Source of the DNA: Saprospiraceae bacterium
GTDB lineage: Bacteria; Bacteroidota; Bacteroidia; Chitinophagales; Saprospiraceae
DNA length: 64,000 nt
Assembly (NCBI GenBank): GCA_027080725.1
Contig: JALWRC010000064.1
Coordinates: 62,001-126,000, forward strand
Reading direction: 5' to 3'
A model generated the notes under the pieces. It did no database searches, had not been told where the DNA came from, and saw nothing but the letters and a program-made list of their open reading frames with translations. This document shows positions 44,203-53,994 of the stretch, in pieces; the stretch's first letter is position 1, and every line of letters starts with the position of its first letter. The position numbers and the translations under genes are program-made.

Positions 44203-45816
44203 ATGAACAAAATTTATCTAATTTTATTCTTCTTTTTGTGGATGTTTTCCTTACGAGGGCAAGAATGGAAAAAATATCCATATCGGCCAGTTGGAAGCCT
44301 TATATCTTTCCCCAAAGACGAAGGTATTCATCCTATTCAGCCAGAGGAATGGTGGTACACCATTGCTCATTTGCGTGGAAAAACATCAGGCGACCTATAT
44401 ACTATTATGCTAACCTACTTTTCGAAGGACACTTTGGGATTAGACGGATTCAGAATACTCAATTTTTCAAATGAAACGAAAAACCGTTTTTTTGATAACA
44501 CCCGTCCTTGCAACTTTATCCGTATAGATTCTACGGCCCTCGATATCGAAGCCCAACTGCCTACCCATACAGAATACTGGAAGACCTCCAGAGATAGTAG
44601 CGGGCAGCTCATCCCCTTTGAATATGACATTCATGCCCTTACCACGAGAGGCACTATAGACCTGCATTACCAAGTCTATAAAAGACCGCTGATCCTTGCC
44701 GATTCCGGATTTTTCTATCAAGGCATTAAGAATTATACTTACTATTATTCGTTGACGGGGATTAAGGTCACGGGAACCATTAGTTTTTTAGGGACAACGG
44801 AGAAAGTGACCGGTGAAGCCTGGATAGACAGACAGTTCGGCTCTTTCAACCCTTACACCGGAGAAGCCTACGAATGGCTTAGCCTGCGACTGAATACCGG
44901 GATGGACATCAATGTATGGAATATATTTACTAACGACAACCGCCTACCCGATACTTCGACCTATCGGCTTGTAGGCGTTTATATAGACGACAGCACCGCC
45001 AGGACTCTTTCAGATTTTGAGCTGGAGCGAACGGCCTTTCGCACTCTACCTCGTGAAGGCAATGTGTATGCCTCTGAGTTTCATCTTGTCGTAGACTCAC
45101 TCGGGGTAGACATTCGGATATCTACCACCAATAATCGCAGTGAAGTCAGACGACCATTTTATTTTTACGAGGGGCCGGTAATTGTCCAAGGGAAGGTTAG
45201 AGGGAAGCAAGTCAAGGGGGAAGGATTTGCGGAATTGTTGCACCAATATCGCTCTCCTGTTATTATCTTGGATTATCCGGAGAATGAGTGGGATGTTCGC
45301 AAAGCTATTCGATGGCACTTGGCCAATCCGGATGACGGAAGAAAGGAACATTATGACTTATCGATAAAGACCGAGAATGACTCCCTGTTTACACCTATTG
45401 CCCGTGGAATCACTGAGACTTTTTATCATCTGGACACCTCCGCCAGCATCCCGGCAGATTCCTTAATTTGGCTCAGGATATTGGGATACTCCATCGACAC
45501 TTCCCTCAATGACACCCTGATATCAAAGCGGGCATTTCCGATTATTACAGGCACAAGCCATTCCCTTCATCCTGACTACGATGTGCGCTTGTTCCCCAAC
45601 CCATGCAAAGATATTTTATACATACGGCACAACAAGGGCTCAATACCGCATGAGTTGACAGTATCCGTATTTAATGAGACAGGTCATTTGATTCGCAAGC
45701 AATTATTGCCCCACAAGATGACTCTGGAAATGAGCGGCTTTGCTAATGGCAAATACTTTGTTCTCATCAAGGGGGAAAAAGGCCTACAATTTCATACCGT
45801 AATAAAAACTGATTAG
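44203..45816 (+). CDS. Secreted CrtC/AttH lipocalin-like protein with T9SS tail
   Basis: 537 residues. Signal peptide to about residue 19 (SLRGQEW). The first ~350 residues match the CrtC/AttH fold (two lipocalin-like barrels): PEEWWYTIAHLRG near 48-60 and VTGEAWIDRQFGSFNPY near 200-220, the two most conserved motifs. CrtC itself hydrates carotenoids in phototrophs; other members are secreted with unknown substrates. The last ~85 residues (VRLFPNPCKDILYI ... GFANGKYFVLIKG) are a T9SS sorting domain, so this member is exported to the surface. No carotenoid genes are nearby. Confidence 0.82.
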   Translation: MNKIYLILFFFLWMFSLRGQEWKKYPYRPVGSLISFPKDEGIHPIQPEEWWYTIAHLRGKTSGDLYTIMLTYFSKDTLGLDGFRILNFSNETKNRFFDNTRPCNFIRIDSTALDIEAQLPTHTEYWKTSRDSSGQLIPFEYDIHALTTRGTIDLHYQVYKRPLILADSGFFYQGIKNYTYYYSLTGIKVTGTISFLGTTEKVTGEAWIDRQFGSFNPYTGEAYEWLSLRLNTGMDINVWNIFTNDNRLPDTSTYRLVGVYIDDSTARTLSDFELERTAFRTLPREGNVYASEFHLVVDSLGVDIRISTTNNRSEVRRPFYFYEGPVIVQGKVRGKQVKGEGFAELLHQYRSPVIILDYPENEWDVRKAIRWHLANPDDGRKEHYDLSIKTENDSLFTPIARGITETFYHLDTSASIPADSLIWLRILGYSIDTSLNDTLISKRAFPIITGTSHSLHPDYDVRLFPNPCKDILYIRHNKGSIPHELTVSVFNETGHLIRKQLLPHKMTLEMSGFANGKYFVLIKGEKGLQFHTVIKTD

Positions 45817-45954
45817 TACAAGCAAAATGGCAATAAAACAGGACTGACTATAAAGAATCTCAAGGTAACGTTAAGAATCATTAGACAGCTAAAGTTTGAT
45901 TAGTTTTAGTCATGAAGATTTCGTTAAATTCTTACCTATGACAAAAGCAAACCG

Positions 45955-48120
45955 ATGAAACAACTCACACAACAGCTCAAATCGGGAGAGATGCAAATCC
46001 TCGAAGTCCCTTTCCCTTCGTTAAACCCGGGATATATCATTGTGCGCAATCACTATTCGGTCATCAGCGCGGGGACAGAGGGCAAGACGGTAACAGATGC
46101 GCGCAAGGGCTACATTGCCAAAGCGCGAAGCCGCCAAAAAGAGGTGAGGCAAGTCCTTGATATGGCCAAAACCAAGGGTTGGAAATCCACCTACAAATTT
46201 GTCATGAATAAGTTGGAAGCCCCTTCACCACTCGGCTATTCCACTGCAGGTGAAGTCATAGCTGTAGGCCGTGGAGTGACTGCATTTAAGGCAGGAGACC
46301 GGGTAGCCTGTGGAGGGGCCGGAGCCTATCATGCAGAGGTTATCGCAGTCCCGGTCAACCTGGCCGTTAATGTGCCGGAGGAAGTAGATTTACGACAAGC
46401 TGCTTTTTCGACAATTGGCGCTATCGCTATACAGGGCATAAGGCAAGCCAATCTCAGTATCGGAGAATGCTGCCTCATCATAGGCATGGGCTTCATCGGA
46501 CAAATCACCTATAAAATCCTGGAAGCATCGGGGATATATCCGATAGGCCTCGACATCTCCCAGGCGACAATTGATACGTGCAAAGCTGCCGGCATGTCAA
46601 ATGTGTATCACAGAAATACTCCCGGTTTAGAAGTATTAATCGAAAAGCATTCTCACGGTATAGGCATGGATGCCATCATTATAACCGCGGGAACTTCCTC
46701 CCTGGACCCCGTAGAGTTTGCCGGCAAGGTGGCTCGCCCAAAAGCCAAAGTTGTCATTGTCGGAGCCGTCCCAACGGGTTTTAGTCGCCCCAACTATTAT
46801 AAGAAAGAACTGGAACTGCGCATGTCCTATTCATATGGACCAGGACGAGGCGACCCGGATTACGAAGAAAAAGGCCGGGATTATCCAATAGGATATGTAC
46901 GATGGACCGAGAATAGAAATATGCAGGCATTTATCCGGTTCTTGGAAGAGGGGCAGCTCGATATTGCAAAACTCATCACCCACACTTTTTCTCTCGAAGA
47001 GGCACCAAAGGCCTATGATATAATCTTAGGTCGCGAGGAGCCCTTTGGAGGAATCCTTATACGCTATGACACCTCCAAAATATTAGCGCGCGATGTCCGT
47101 TTGACTCAGATCGAGCACCTTCCTCAAGATGTTGCGATCGGACTAATCGGCGCAGGCTCTTTTGCTCAAGGAATTTTGCTCCCAAGTATGGAGAGCCACT
47201 GCCGCTTTGTCGGTATCGCCTCCGGAAGGGGAATAAATGCCAAATATATAGGAGATAAATACCATTTTGCATATCTCGCCGAAAGCGCCCAACAGCTTCT
47301 CGATGATGATCAAATAAACACCATTGTCATAACCACCAGACATCATTTGCATGCCGAGTATGTCGAGCAATCTTTGCGACATAATAAGAACGTCTTTGTA
47401 GAGAAGCCTTTGGCCATGAATGAAGCCGAACTTGAGGAAATCAAATCAACATATCACTCCCATCCCGGCCTGCGCCTGATGGTTGGTTATAATCGTCGGT
47501 TTTCACCTGCCGTCACCCAACTCAAGGAAATGCTGCCCAGTGATATTCCAAAATCCATAATGATGCGCGTCAATGCAGGGATGTTGCCACCATCTCATTG
47601 GGTCAACGATCCTGAGATTGGTGGAGGGCGCATCATTGGTGAAGCCTGTCATTTTATTGACTTGGCAATGTTTATCGCGGGGAGCCCGATTGTCTCCGTA
47701 GAAGCAGATACATTGTCTGATTCCGCTAACCTTAACAATACGGTCTCCATCAACCTCAAAATGCAAAATGGCAGCATCGCCTCCATCAATTATTTTTCTA
47801 ATGGCAACAAGCTGGTTGCAAAGGAGTATATCGAAGTATTCTCTGGAGGGATGGCAGGAATAATAGATGATTTTAGGAGGCTTGAAATTGTTGATGATAA
47901 GAAGAAAAGAGCCTATAGGTATAAAAGCCAAGACAAAGGACATGCAGCATGTATTCGCAAGTTTTTGACGAGTGTTAAAGAAGGGCGCCCCTGCCCTATT
48001 CCATTTGAGGAATTATACAACAGTATGCAGGCCACACTTTTAGTCAATCGAAGTATTGCAGAAAACAGAAAAATCCATCTTAACGAGTACGATTTTCAAG
48101 TAATTATCGACAATGATTAA
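45955..48120 (+). CDS. Bi-domain oxidoreductase (medium-chain dehydrogenase + Gfo/Idh/MocA)
   Basis: 721 residues, two oxidoreductases in one chain. Residues ~1-375 are a zinc-type alcohol/threonine dehydrogenase-like part (SAGTEGKTVTDARKG, VAVGRGVTAFKAGDRVACGG, IIGMGFIGQITY nucleotide loop). Residues ~390-721 are a Gfo/Idh/MocA part (GLIGAGSFAQGILLPSM, VEKPLAMNEAEL). Such fusions sit in exopolysaccharide and lipopolysaccharide clusters and are thought to oxidise and rearrange nucleotide or lipid sugars. It overlaps the next gene by eight bases (ATGATTAA). Confidence 0.88.
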   Translation: MKQLTQQLKSGEMQILEVPFPSLNPGYIIVRNHYSVISAGTEGKTVTDARKGYIAKARSRQKEVRQVLDMAKTKGWKSTYKFVMNKLEAPSPLGYSTAGEVIAVGRGVTAFKAGDRVACGGAGAYHAEVIAVPVNLAVNVPEEVDLRQAAFSTIGAIAIQGIRQANLSIGECCLIIGMGFIGQITYKILEASGIYPIGLDISQATIDTCKAAGMSNVYHRNTPGLEVLIEKHSHGIGMDAIIITAGTSSLDPVEFAGKVARPKAKVVIVGAVPTGFSRPNYYKKELELRMSYSYGPGRGDPDYEEKGRDYPIGYVRWTENRNMQAFIRFLEEGQLDIAKLITHTFSLEEAPKAYDIILGREEPFGGILIRYDTSKILARDVRLTQIEHLPQDVAIGLIGAGSFAQGILLPSMESHCRFVGIASGRGINAKYIGDKYHFAYLAESAQQLLDDDQINTIVITTRHHLHAEYVEQSLRHNKNVFVEKPLAMNEAELEEIKSTYHSHPGLRLMVGYNRRFSPAVTQLKEMLPSDIPKSIMMRVNAGMLPPSHWVNDPEIGGGRIIGEACHFIDLAMFIAGSPIVSVEADTLSDSANLNNTVSINLKMQNGSIASINYFSNGNKLVAKEYIEVFSGGMAGIIDDFRRLEIVDDKKKRAYRYKSQDKGHAACIRKFLTSVKEGRPCPIPFEELYNSMQATLLVNRSIAENRKIHLNEYDFQVIIDND

Positions 48121-49270
48121 GATGAAAGATGACATTATGCAGCCCTTGATGCAACTCAAACATTTTATAGAAAAAGAACGTTATTCTGGATACGACCCCT
48201 ATGATGCACTAAAATCACCATTATTCAAATGGCCCATCCTGAAGAATAGCAAGTTTCTTCGTTTTGGGATGCAACAGTTGGTCAAAAGGCTTCCATTCAA
48301 TATCCGCCCTCTGCTGCTGATCCCAAAGGGCTATAATCCGGTCACTTTAGGTCTTTGCATTCAAGCATATGCTTATTTATATAAAGCAGAACCTGAAAAT
48401 CATGAGGAGTATCTACAGAAAATAGACTACCTCGTTGAAGAATTAAAAACACTCATTCCCGATGGTTTTAGCGGAGTCTGCTGGGGCTATGATTTTGATT
48501 GGGAAGCGCGCTATGCTAAAATCCCCGCTTACCAGCCTACGGTAGTCGCCACCGGAATTATCACGAATGCCTTGTATATTGCACACAAGTTGACGGGCCA
48601 CAGGGGAGCAAAACAGCTCGTTATAAGATCGGCTCCCTTTGTGGTCCATGATTTGCAAAGGTCTTATTCGGGTGATGCCATTTGCTTCTCCTACTCTCCT
48701 TTCGACCGTCAACAAGTATTCAATGCCTCAATGAAGGCGGTAAGACTATTGGCACAAGCCTACGACCTAAGCGGACAAGAGGAATACTTGTCAATAGCAA
48801 AAAAGGCGGTAGATTTCGTCTTAAAACATCAAAAAAAAGATGGTTCCTGGGGATACTCTTTGGCCAGGAGCGGAAATTGGACCGATAATTACCACACAGG
48901 ATATATCCTGGAATGCCTCGATGAATACCAAAAGATAAGTGGAGATGTTAATTGTATCATCCCATTACAAAAAGGCTATGTATTTTATAAGTATAATTTT
49001 ATAGAACAAAACGGTTCACCGAGGTTTTATGATATCAAAAAGCATCCCACCGATTGCACATCCGGAGCACAAACCATACTGACAACCATACGATTTGGAG
49101 ATCTGACATTAGCACAGAAGGTAGCAGAGTATATGACAAATAACATGCAAAAGCAGAACGGAAGCTTTAGGTTTAGAAAATTCAAATTCTACACCGTTAA
49201 TACATCTTTCATGCGCTGGTCAGATGCGTGGATGTTTGCAGCGTTGGCAAATTTAAATTATGTATTATGA
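48113..49270 (+). CDS. Alpha/alpha-toroid protein of the polysaccharide locus
   Basis: 385 residues. Repeated helical pairs with aromatic and Gly/Pro turns (GFSGVCWGYDFDWEARYAKIP, GDAICFSYSPFD, KKDGSWGYSLARSGNWTDNYHTG, MRWSDAWMFAALA) suggest a six-hairpin glycosidase or epimerase toroid. Databases have given this family mixed names; the catalytic residues are not clear. Gene order (bi-domain oxidoreductase, this, GT-B protein), with overlaps at both ends, suggests they act on the same sugar. Possible uronate lyase, epimerase or hydrolase. Confidence 0.65.
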   Translation: MIKMKDDIMQPLMQLKHFIEKERYSGYDPYDALKSPLFKWPILKNSKFLRFGMQQLVKRLPFNIRPLLLIPKGYNPVTLGLCIQAYAYLYKAEPENHEEYLQKIDYLVEELKTLIPDGFSGVCWGYDFDWEARYAKIPAYQPTVVATGIITNALYIAHKLTGHRGAKQLVIRSAPFVVHDLQRSYSGDAICFSYSPFDRQQVFNASMKAVRLLAQAYDLSGQEEYLSIAKKAVDFVLKHQKKDGSWGYSLARSGNWTDNYHTGYILECLDEYQKISGDVNCIIPLQKGYVFYKYNFIEQNGSPRFYDIKKHPTDCTSGAQTILTTIRFGDLTLAQKVAEYMTNNMQKQNGSFRFRKFKFYTVNTSFMRWSDAWMFAALANLNYVL

Positions 49271-50349
49271 AAGTGCTGTTTCACCTCGGCCATCCCGCAC
49301 ATTTTCATCTTTTTAAAAATGTAATAAGAGGGTTAAAGAATAATGGACATACCGTATTTATATTAATAAAGAAGAAAGATATTCTAGAAGAGTTACTTGA
49401 ATCCAGCGAATTTGAATACGAAAATGTACTTCCAAAAGGTAGAAAGGATTCATTACTTAATATTGCCATCGGTCAACTAAAGCAATCATTTAAAGTATTC
49501 TTGTATTGTACTAGAAAGAGGCCTGACTTATTGGTCGGGACCTCGGTTGCCATCTCCCATGTGGGAAAAATATTGGGTATTCCTTCCATTAATGTTAATG
49601 AAGATGATGTTGATGCTGTCCCTTTTTATGCCAGATTATCCTATCCTTGGGCTTCTGTAATTATTGCTCCAGAAGGTTGCAGCACGGGTAAGTGGCATAA
49701 TAAAACCATCTATTACAATGGCTATCATGAACTATCCTATCTGCACCCTAATCATTTTACCGCTGACATTGCAACAGCAAAGAAATATATTGACATTTCA
49801 TCTCCATACTTCATCATTCGCTTTGCAAAACTAGGAGCACACCACGATAAGGGTATTCGTGGCTTATCTGACAAAATAGCACTAAAAGTTGTTGAGATTT
49901 TAAAGCCATACGGAAATGTACTCATTACCTCTGAACGCACGCTGGATAAGGATTTAAATAGATATCGCATTAAAATTACACCTTCTGACATGCATCACGT
50001 AATGGCCTATGCCTCTCTTTACATTGGAGATAGTCAAACTATGGCAGCAGAGGCAGGTGTCCTGGGTGTCCCGTTTATTCGATTCAATGATTTCGTTGGG
50101 CGAATCAGCTATTTAGAAGAAATGGAAAATAAATATAAGCTAGGCTTTGGAGTCAAAACCAATGAGGTAGAAAGGCTATTCGGATTGATGCTTATCATAT
50201 TGCACATGGAAAATGCAAGGGATGTTTTTCAGAAAAGGAGGAATGCAATGCTTTCAGAAAAAATAGATACTGCTAACTTTTTAATCACATTTATTGAAGA
50301 GTTCCTAAAAAGCCGGCAAGCAAAGCGACATATCAAAAAGGAATCATGA
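49267..50349 (+). CDS. DUF354 GT-B-like glycosyltransferase/epimerase
   Basis: 360 residues from ATG 49267, overlapping the previous stop as ATGA (an upstream in-frame ATG at 49228 lies inside that gene). FHLGHPAHFHLFK is the DUF354 opening, followed by GTSVAISHVGKILGIP and a late donor site GDSQTMAAEAGVLGVPFIR, in the UDP-GlcNAc 2-epimerase / WecB superfamily. It may transfer or epimerise an amino sugar. Last gene of this three-gene unit, convergent with the GNAT-WbqC gene across 56 bases. Confidence 0.8.
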   Translation: MKVLFHLGHPAHFHLFKNVIRGLKNNGHTVFILIKKKDILEELLESSEFEYENVLPKGRKDSLLNIAIGQLKQSFKVFLYCTRKRPDLLVGTSVAISHVGKILGIPSINVNEDDVDAVPFYARLSYPWASVIIAPEGCSTGKWHNKTIYYNGYHELSYLHPNHFTADIATAKKYIDISSPYFIIRFAKLGAHHDKGIRGLSDKIALKVVEILKPYGNVLITSERTLDKDLNRYRIKITPSDMHHVMAYASLYIGDSQTMAAEAGVLGVPFIRFNDFVGRISYLEEMENKYKLGFGVKTNEVERLFGLMLIILHMENARDVFQKRRNAMLSEKIDTANFLITFIEEFLKSRQAKRHIKKES

Positions 50350-50405
50350 GGTATCCGTTAATCCTCCAATATTGTCAAATCATATATTGTATTCTGACTC
50401 AATTC

Positions 50406-51485
50406 TTAGACTAATTCAAAATCATTTAAATACTTTTTCACAGTAGCTATGTCATTAAACATCAAAATGTCTATAATAGATAAGTCCTTAATAAATTCCC
50501 TATTAAATTGATTATAAGCCTGAATTTTACTCTTCACAAAGCTTAACTCCACATCGTTCTTTTGAAAATATACTTTATCGTATAAATGTTCTCCTCCTAT
50601 AGCATTGTTATACTTTTTATAGCCTAGACGTTTGGTAATTTCCAATAACCTCTTAGCTTTTTTCAAAGACCTTGTTTCCGGTGCTACCTGAGAAGATCTG
50701 TTATAATTTAATTCTTTGCCCAAATATGAATAAACCATTTGAATCGAACTTATACACAAATCAGTAATATTTGTATGACCCTTATCGAACACACTAAGTA
50801 ACAAATCAACAACATCTTTATAGTAGGGTGCCTTAGAATAAGCTTGTTCTAACTGTTTTTGGAATTTACTTTTCCATCGATCATCAATTATTGGCACCAA
50901 TTCATTAATTAGTTTATTCTGACTTGCTTTACGTAAGGGTACTGTAAAGGTATATTCCTTGCCATTCATTAATATTCTATTGCGATTTATCCACCCCTTT
51001 TTGATATAATTAACATCATCATAGAATATAAATAATTCACTAGCTTCTATTAGATGAAAATACCCTATATAGGGAAACAGATAAGGTTGCATTATTGAAA
51101 TGGATTTTCTATAACACATCTTAATCATTTCTCCGCTACTCCCTATAATCTTGAATTTTAACTTTTCATACAAAAAAAGTGCAGGATTATTCTTATGTAC
51201 CTCTAATAGCAAATCCTTACTCGATGATTCTATTAAGTCCAACAAAATAGCTTTTGCCAACCCTTTCCCTCTATTCTCTGGTTTCGTCCATACCATAGAA
51301 ATGAAAATTTCAGGCATATTGTCATAATAAATAACATACGACAATAATTCGTCTTTATCCCCTCTCAGCACTTTTGCTTTAGCCAAAGAAACAACCTTAT
51401 TAGCATATTCCTTTAAATTTGAAATATTAAAATAAATATGATTGTCCTCCTGCAAAGACGAAATAATATCTTCTTTCCTAATCAT
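50406..51485 (-). CDS. GNAT acetyltransferase-WbqC fusion protein
   Basis: 359 residues from ATG 51485 (a TTG 10 codons upstream is less likely). Residues ~1-125 are a GNAT-like domain with NRGKGLAKAILLDL (71-84) and VHKNNPALFLYEKLKFK. Residues ~128-359 are a WbqC domain (SIMQPYLFPYIGYFHLIEAS, WINRNRI, TFTVPLRK). WbqC proteins occur in O-antigen and aminoglycoside-like clusters with unclear chemistry. Fusing it to an acetyltransferase suggests it N-acylates the modified sugar. The gene is richer in A+T than its neighbours, which may mean recent transfer. Confidence 0.8.
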   Translation of the reverse strand: MIRKEDIISSLQEDNHIYFNISNLKEYANKVVSLAKAKVLRGDKDELLSYVIYYDNMPEIFISMVWTKPENRGKGLAKAILLDLIESSSKDLLLEVHKNNPALFLYEKLKFKIIGSSGEMIKMCYRKSISIMQPYLFPYIGYFHLIEASELFIFYDDVNYIKKGWINRNRILMNGKEYTFTVPLRKASQNKLINELVPIIDDRWKSKFQKQLEQAYSKAPYYKDVVDLLLSVFDKGHTNITDLCISSIQMVYSYLGKELNYNRSSQVAPETRSLKKAKRLLEITKRLGYKKYNNAIGGEHLYDKVYFQKNDVELSFVKSKIQAYNQFNREFIKDLSIIDILMFNDIATVKKYLNDFELV

Positions 51486-51616
51486 TCTTTCTTTGTTAAA
51501 CACAAATTCTTTCAAAAGTAATACTTCGTTGGATCGATAATCTTCTACAAAGGCCTTGCCCTAGTTTAAACAGCATTAGAAACCGAACTCCTATGACTCA
51601 GGCAACACTTTCTGCA

Positions 51617-52714
51617 TTACAATCTACGAATATTTTCAAAGGCATCAATATACTTCTGCACCATTTTATCCAAAGTAAAATTCATTAAATATATCTCTCT
51701 ACTTTTTTCTCCCATCTTCTTTCTTAAGATCGGATTAGAAATCAAAATATTCAATTTCTCCCGGATTGCAGCAGGATTTCCGGCAGGCACTATATATCCA
51801 TTTTTGCCATCAATAACTGATTCGGTTATGGCCCCTTGGTCAGTGGAAATAATTGGCAATCCAGCAGCCATTGCTTCCACAATTACCCAAGGATGACCTT
51901 CCGGCTCTATGGGGGTAAATACAAAAATATCCGCATCTGCAAAATATTGCCATTTGTCCTCACCGCCTAAAGGAGGGATAACATTGATGCTTTGTTCTGC
52001 ACTTTTCACCTTTCTCAAAAAAGCATCCTTAAAATCCCGGTCATTTCGCCATCCCCCTACAAAAGTAAAATCACATCTACTGTTCACCTCTTTCATTGAC
52101 AAGATAGCATCTAAGAGAATTCCGGCACCTTTAGATTCATAGATATTGGCCAGATAAAGTACATTAAGCGTGGTTGACTTGTTATTCTGTTTCAGAGGAA
52201 AACAAAAGTCACCCCCATTGGGTATAACGAAGATTTGCTCATGCGAGAAGTAGTCATCAAATAAATAGCGTAATTTTTCTCCTAAAACAATAGCGCCATC
52301 TACTTTGCTCATGGCTATACGGAAGAGAAACCGCACAATAGAATTTGCTCCTGACAACCATTTTTTCAAATTACTACCTCTTAATTGGACAAGGCTTCTT
52401 TGTCCATATAATCCGGACAAAAAGACAATGGGAAAATCCTTAATAAACCCAATAGTCGTTTGGCTAATAGGAATAAGAATGACATTAGGCTTATCACGTC
52501 TTACCTGTTTCCAAAATTTCAAATAAAGACGAATAGACTTGAATATTTTCACAAGACCAAATCTCCCCTGTGTTTCAATCCTCTTATTGATAGTATTATT
52601 GAAATGTAAGAGTTCATACCTATCTTTCAACGAAGAAGAAAGCAATATCCTTGTTGCAATTGCAGGCCCCATATACGGCGGAGGCAATTTACCAATTATC
52701 AATACTTTTTTCAT
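51617..52714 (-). CDS. Glycosyltransferase, GT4 family
   Basis: 365 residues from ATG 52714 (preceded in frame by a TTG). GT-B fold with an N-terminal KLPPPYMGPAIATR loop and a C-terminal donor site GHPWVIVEAMAAGLPIISTDQGAI (EX7E-type). Adds one sugar to the lipid-linked repeat unit in the cytoplasm. Its ATG overlaps the wzy stop by one base (TGATG), so it is coupled. Acceptor and donor unknown. Confidence 0.85.
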   Translation of the reverse strand: MKKVLIIGKLPPPYMGPAIATRILLSSSLKDRYELLHFNNTINKRIETQGRFGLVKIFKSIRLYLKFWKQVRRDKPNVILIPISQTTIGFIKDFPIVFLSGLYGQRSLVQLRGSNLKKWLSGANSIVRFLFRIAMSKVDGAIVLGEKLRYLFDDYFSHEQIFVIPNGGDFCFPLKQNNKSTTLNVLYLANIYESKGAGILLDAILSMKEVNSRCDFTFVGGWRNDRDFKDAFLRKVKSAEQSINVIPPLGGEDKWQYFADADIFVFTPIEPEGHPWVIVEAMAAGLPIISTDQGAITESVIDGKNGYIVPAGNPAAIREKLNILISNPILRKKMGEKSREIYLMNFTLDKMVQKYIDAFENIRRL

Positions 52715-53994
52715 CAAAGTTCCACTTGATAAAATTTATATACAGGCTGTAAAGCAATAACAAATCCCGCTGCAATAATATAGAATAGAGACCCGCTAGA
52801 ACCAAATGGATTAGCCGTAATAGAATAAAGTGAGAAGATTAATACGGATGTTACAACGAAGTATCTCTCAGGAGGTAGAAGCTTTAGGCTTTTTATCGCC
52901 AAAGTGACGTAAAACAGTAGAAACGACATTAACCCCACTATTCCTGTCCCGAAGAGAAACCGGACGTAGTCACTATGCATACCACTACTGGTCATAATAA
53001 ACTTGGTTCTAAAAGGCAGGTTAGATGTACTTACCCCAATTCCCTTGCTCCACAATGATAATTTATCCCAAGTTGCAAAATATCTTTCCCAGCGTTTGAT
53101 CCGGCCATTTAAGGCTCTGTCTTGATTGGCCTCCACATTATAGGCTGCTATTTCTTTGGAAAAAAGCTGGTTCAATTGGCGTTCAAGTAAAAACGGCCCC
53201 CCTGCTACTAGCAAAATCAGAAGTAATAAGGCGTACTTTTTCCCTTCAACAATACTACTACTTATAAAAACTCCAAAGCTAAGAATAACAGCAAGAAAAA
53301 CACCCCAAGAAGCTTGATGTTTTAACCCAAGAAGAGCGAACACAGTCAATACAAGTACCAGTAAAACATAACGAATAGAGGTTTTTAGCTTGGAATAATA
53401 ATGCCGGCTAAACAAATAGTAAGACAGAATAAAAAAATCTCCAATGACAAATGACATATAGCTAAACAAATCAGCGTACAATCCCGTTAATCTATAACCT
53501 CCTCCTCTGCTTTCCGGCAGAGCAACATAGTTTATTGGAGTAAATATCGCCTCATAAAACAACATCAACAATGGGAAAATGGAAGAGATAAGAAAAGTGT
53601 CGAGCAACCCATGCAAGCGTTCTCTATTAGTAATCACCCGGGTCAAATAAAAGAAGATGAAGATCGGCGAGATCGTTCGAAGTATGTACCCTATCGTTTG
53701 AACACTAAAGGACTCAGCAACCAGAAGGTACTGATTATAGGCCAGTAGAACAGCAAATACTATAAACACAATAGGGAGCAGTCCTTTCTTGGCGGGTTTT
53801 AATTTTATACTATATACACTAGCTAGTAGAATAGTTAAAACACCTATAACCTGAAGGGGAGAAAAGACTCCCATTTTTTTGACAAACCATAGGGCATCAA
53901 CAAAAGGCCTTACAAGCACAACAACTAAGAACCACTTAAATGAAAAGGGCTGTTGTCTAAACCAATTGAACCATTCCAACATTAATCTAAGCAT
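52714..53994 (-). CDS. O-antigen polymerase/ligase-like membrane protein (Wzy)
   Basis: 426 residues with about ten to twelve membrane helices and a large periplasmic loop near residues 255-320 (FLLERQLNQLF ... RIKRWERYF), then the family motif SSGMHSDYVRFLFGTGIVGL. Wzy polymerises lipid-linked repeat units on the periplasmic face after flipping by Wzx. A WaaL-type ligase cannot be excluded from sequence alone. It overlaps both neighbours by a few bases. Confidence 0.82.
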   Translation of the reverse strand: MLRLMLEWFNWFRQQPFSFKWFLVVVLVRPFVDALWFVKKMGVFSPLQVIGVLTILLASVYSIKLKPAKKGLLPIVFIVFAVLLAYNQYLLVAESFSVQTIGYILRTISPIFIFFYLTRVITNRERLHGLLDTFLISSIFPLLMLFYEAIFTPINYVALPESRGGGYRLTGLYADLFSYMSFVIGDFFILSYYLFSRHYYSKLKTSIRYVLLVLVLTVFALLGLKHQASWGVFLAVILSFGVFISSSIVEGKKYALLLLILLVAGGPFLLERQLNQLFSKEIAAYNVEANQDRALNGRIKRWERYFATWDKLSLWSKGIGVSTSNLPFRTKFIMTSSGMHSDYVRFLFGTGIVGLMSFLLFYVTLAIKSLKLLPPERYFVVTSVLIFSLYSITANPFGSSGSLFYIIAAGFVIALQPVYKFYQVEL

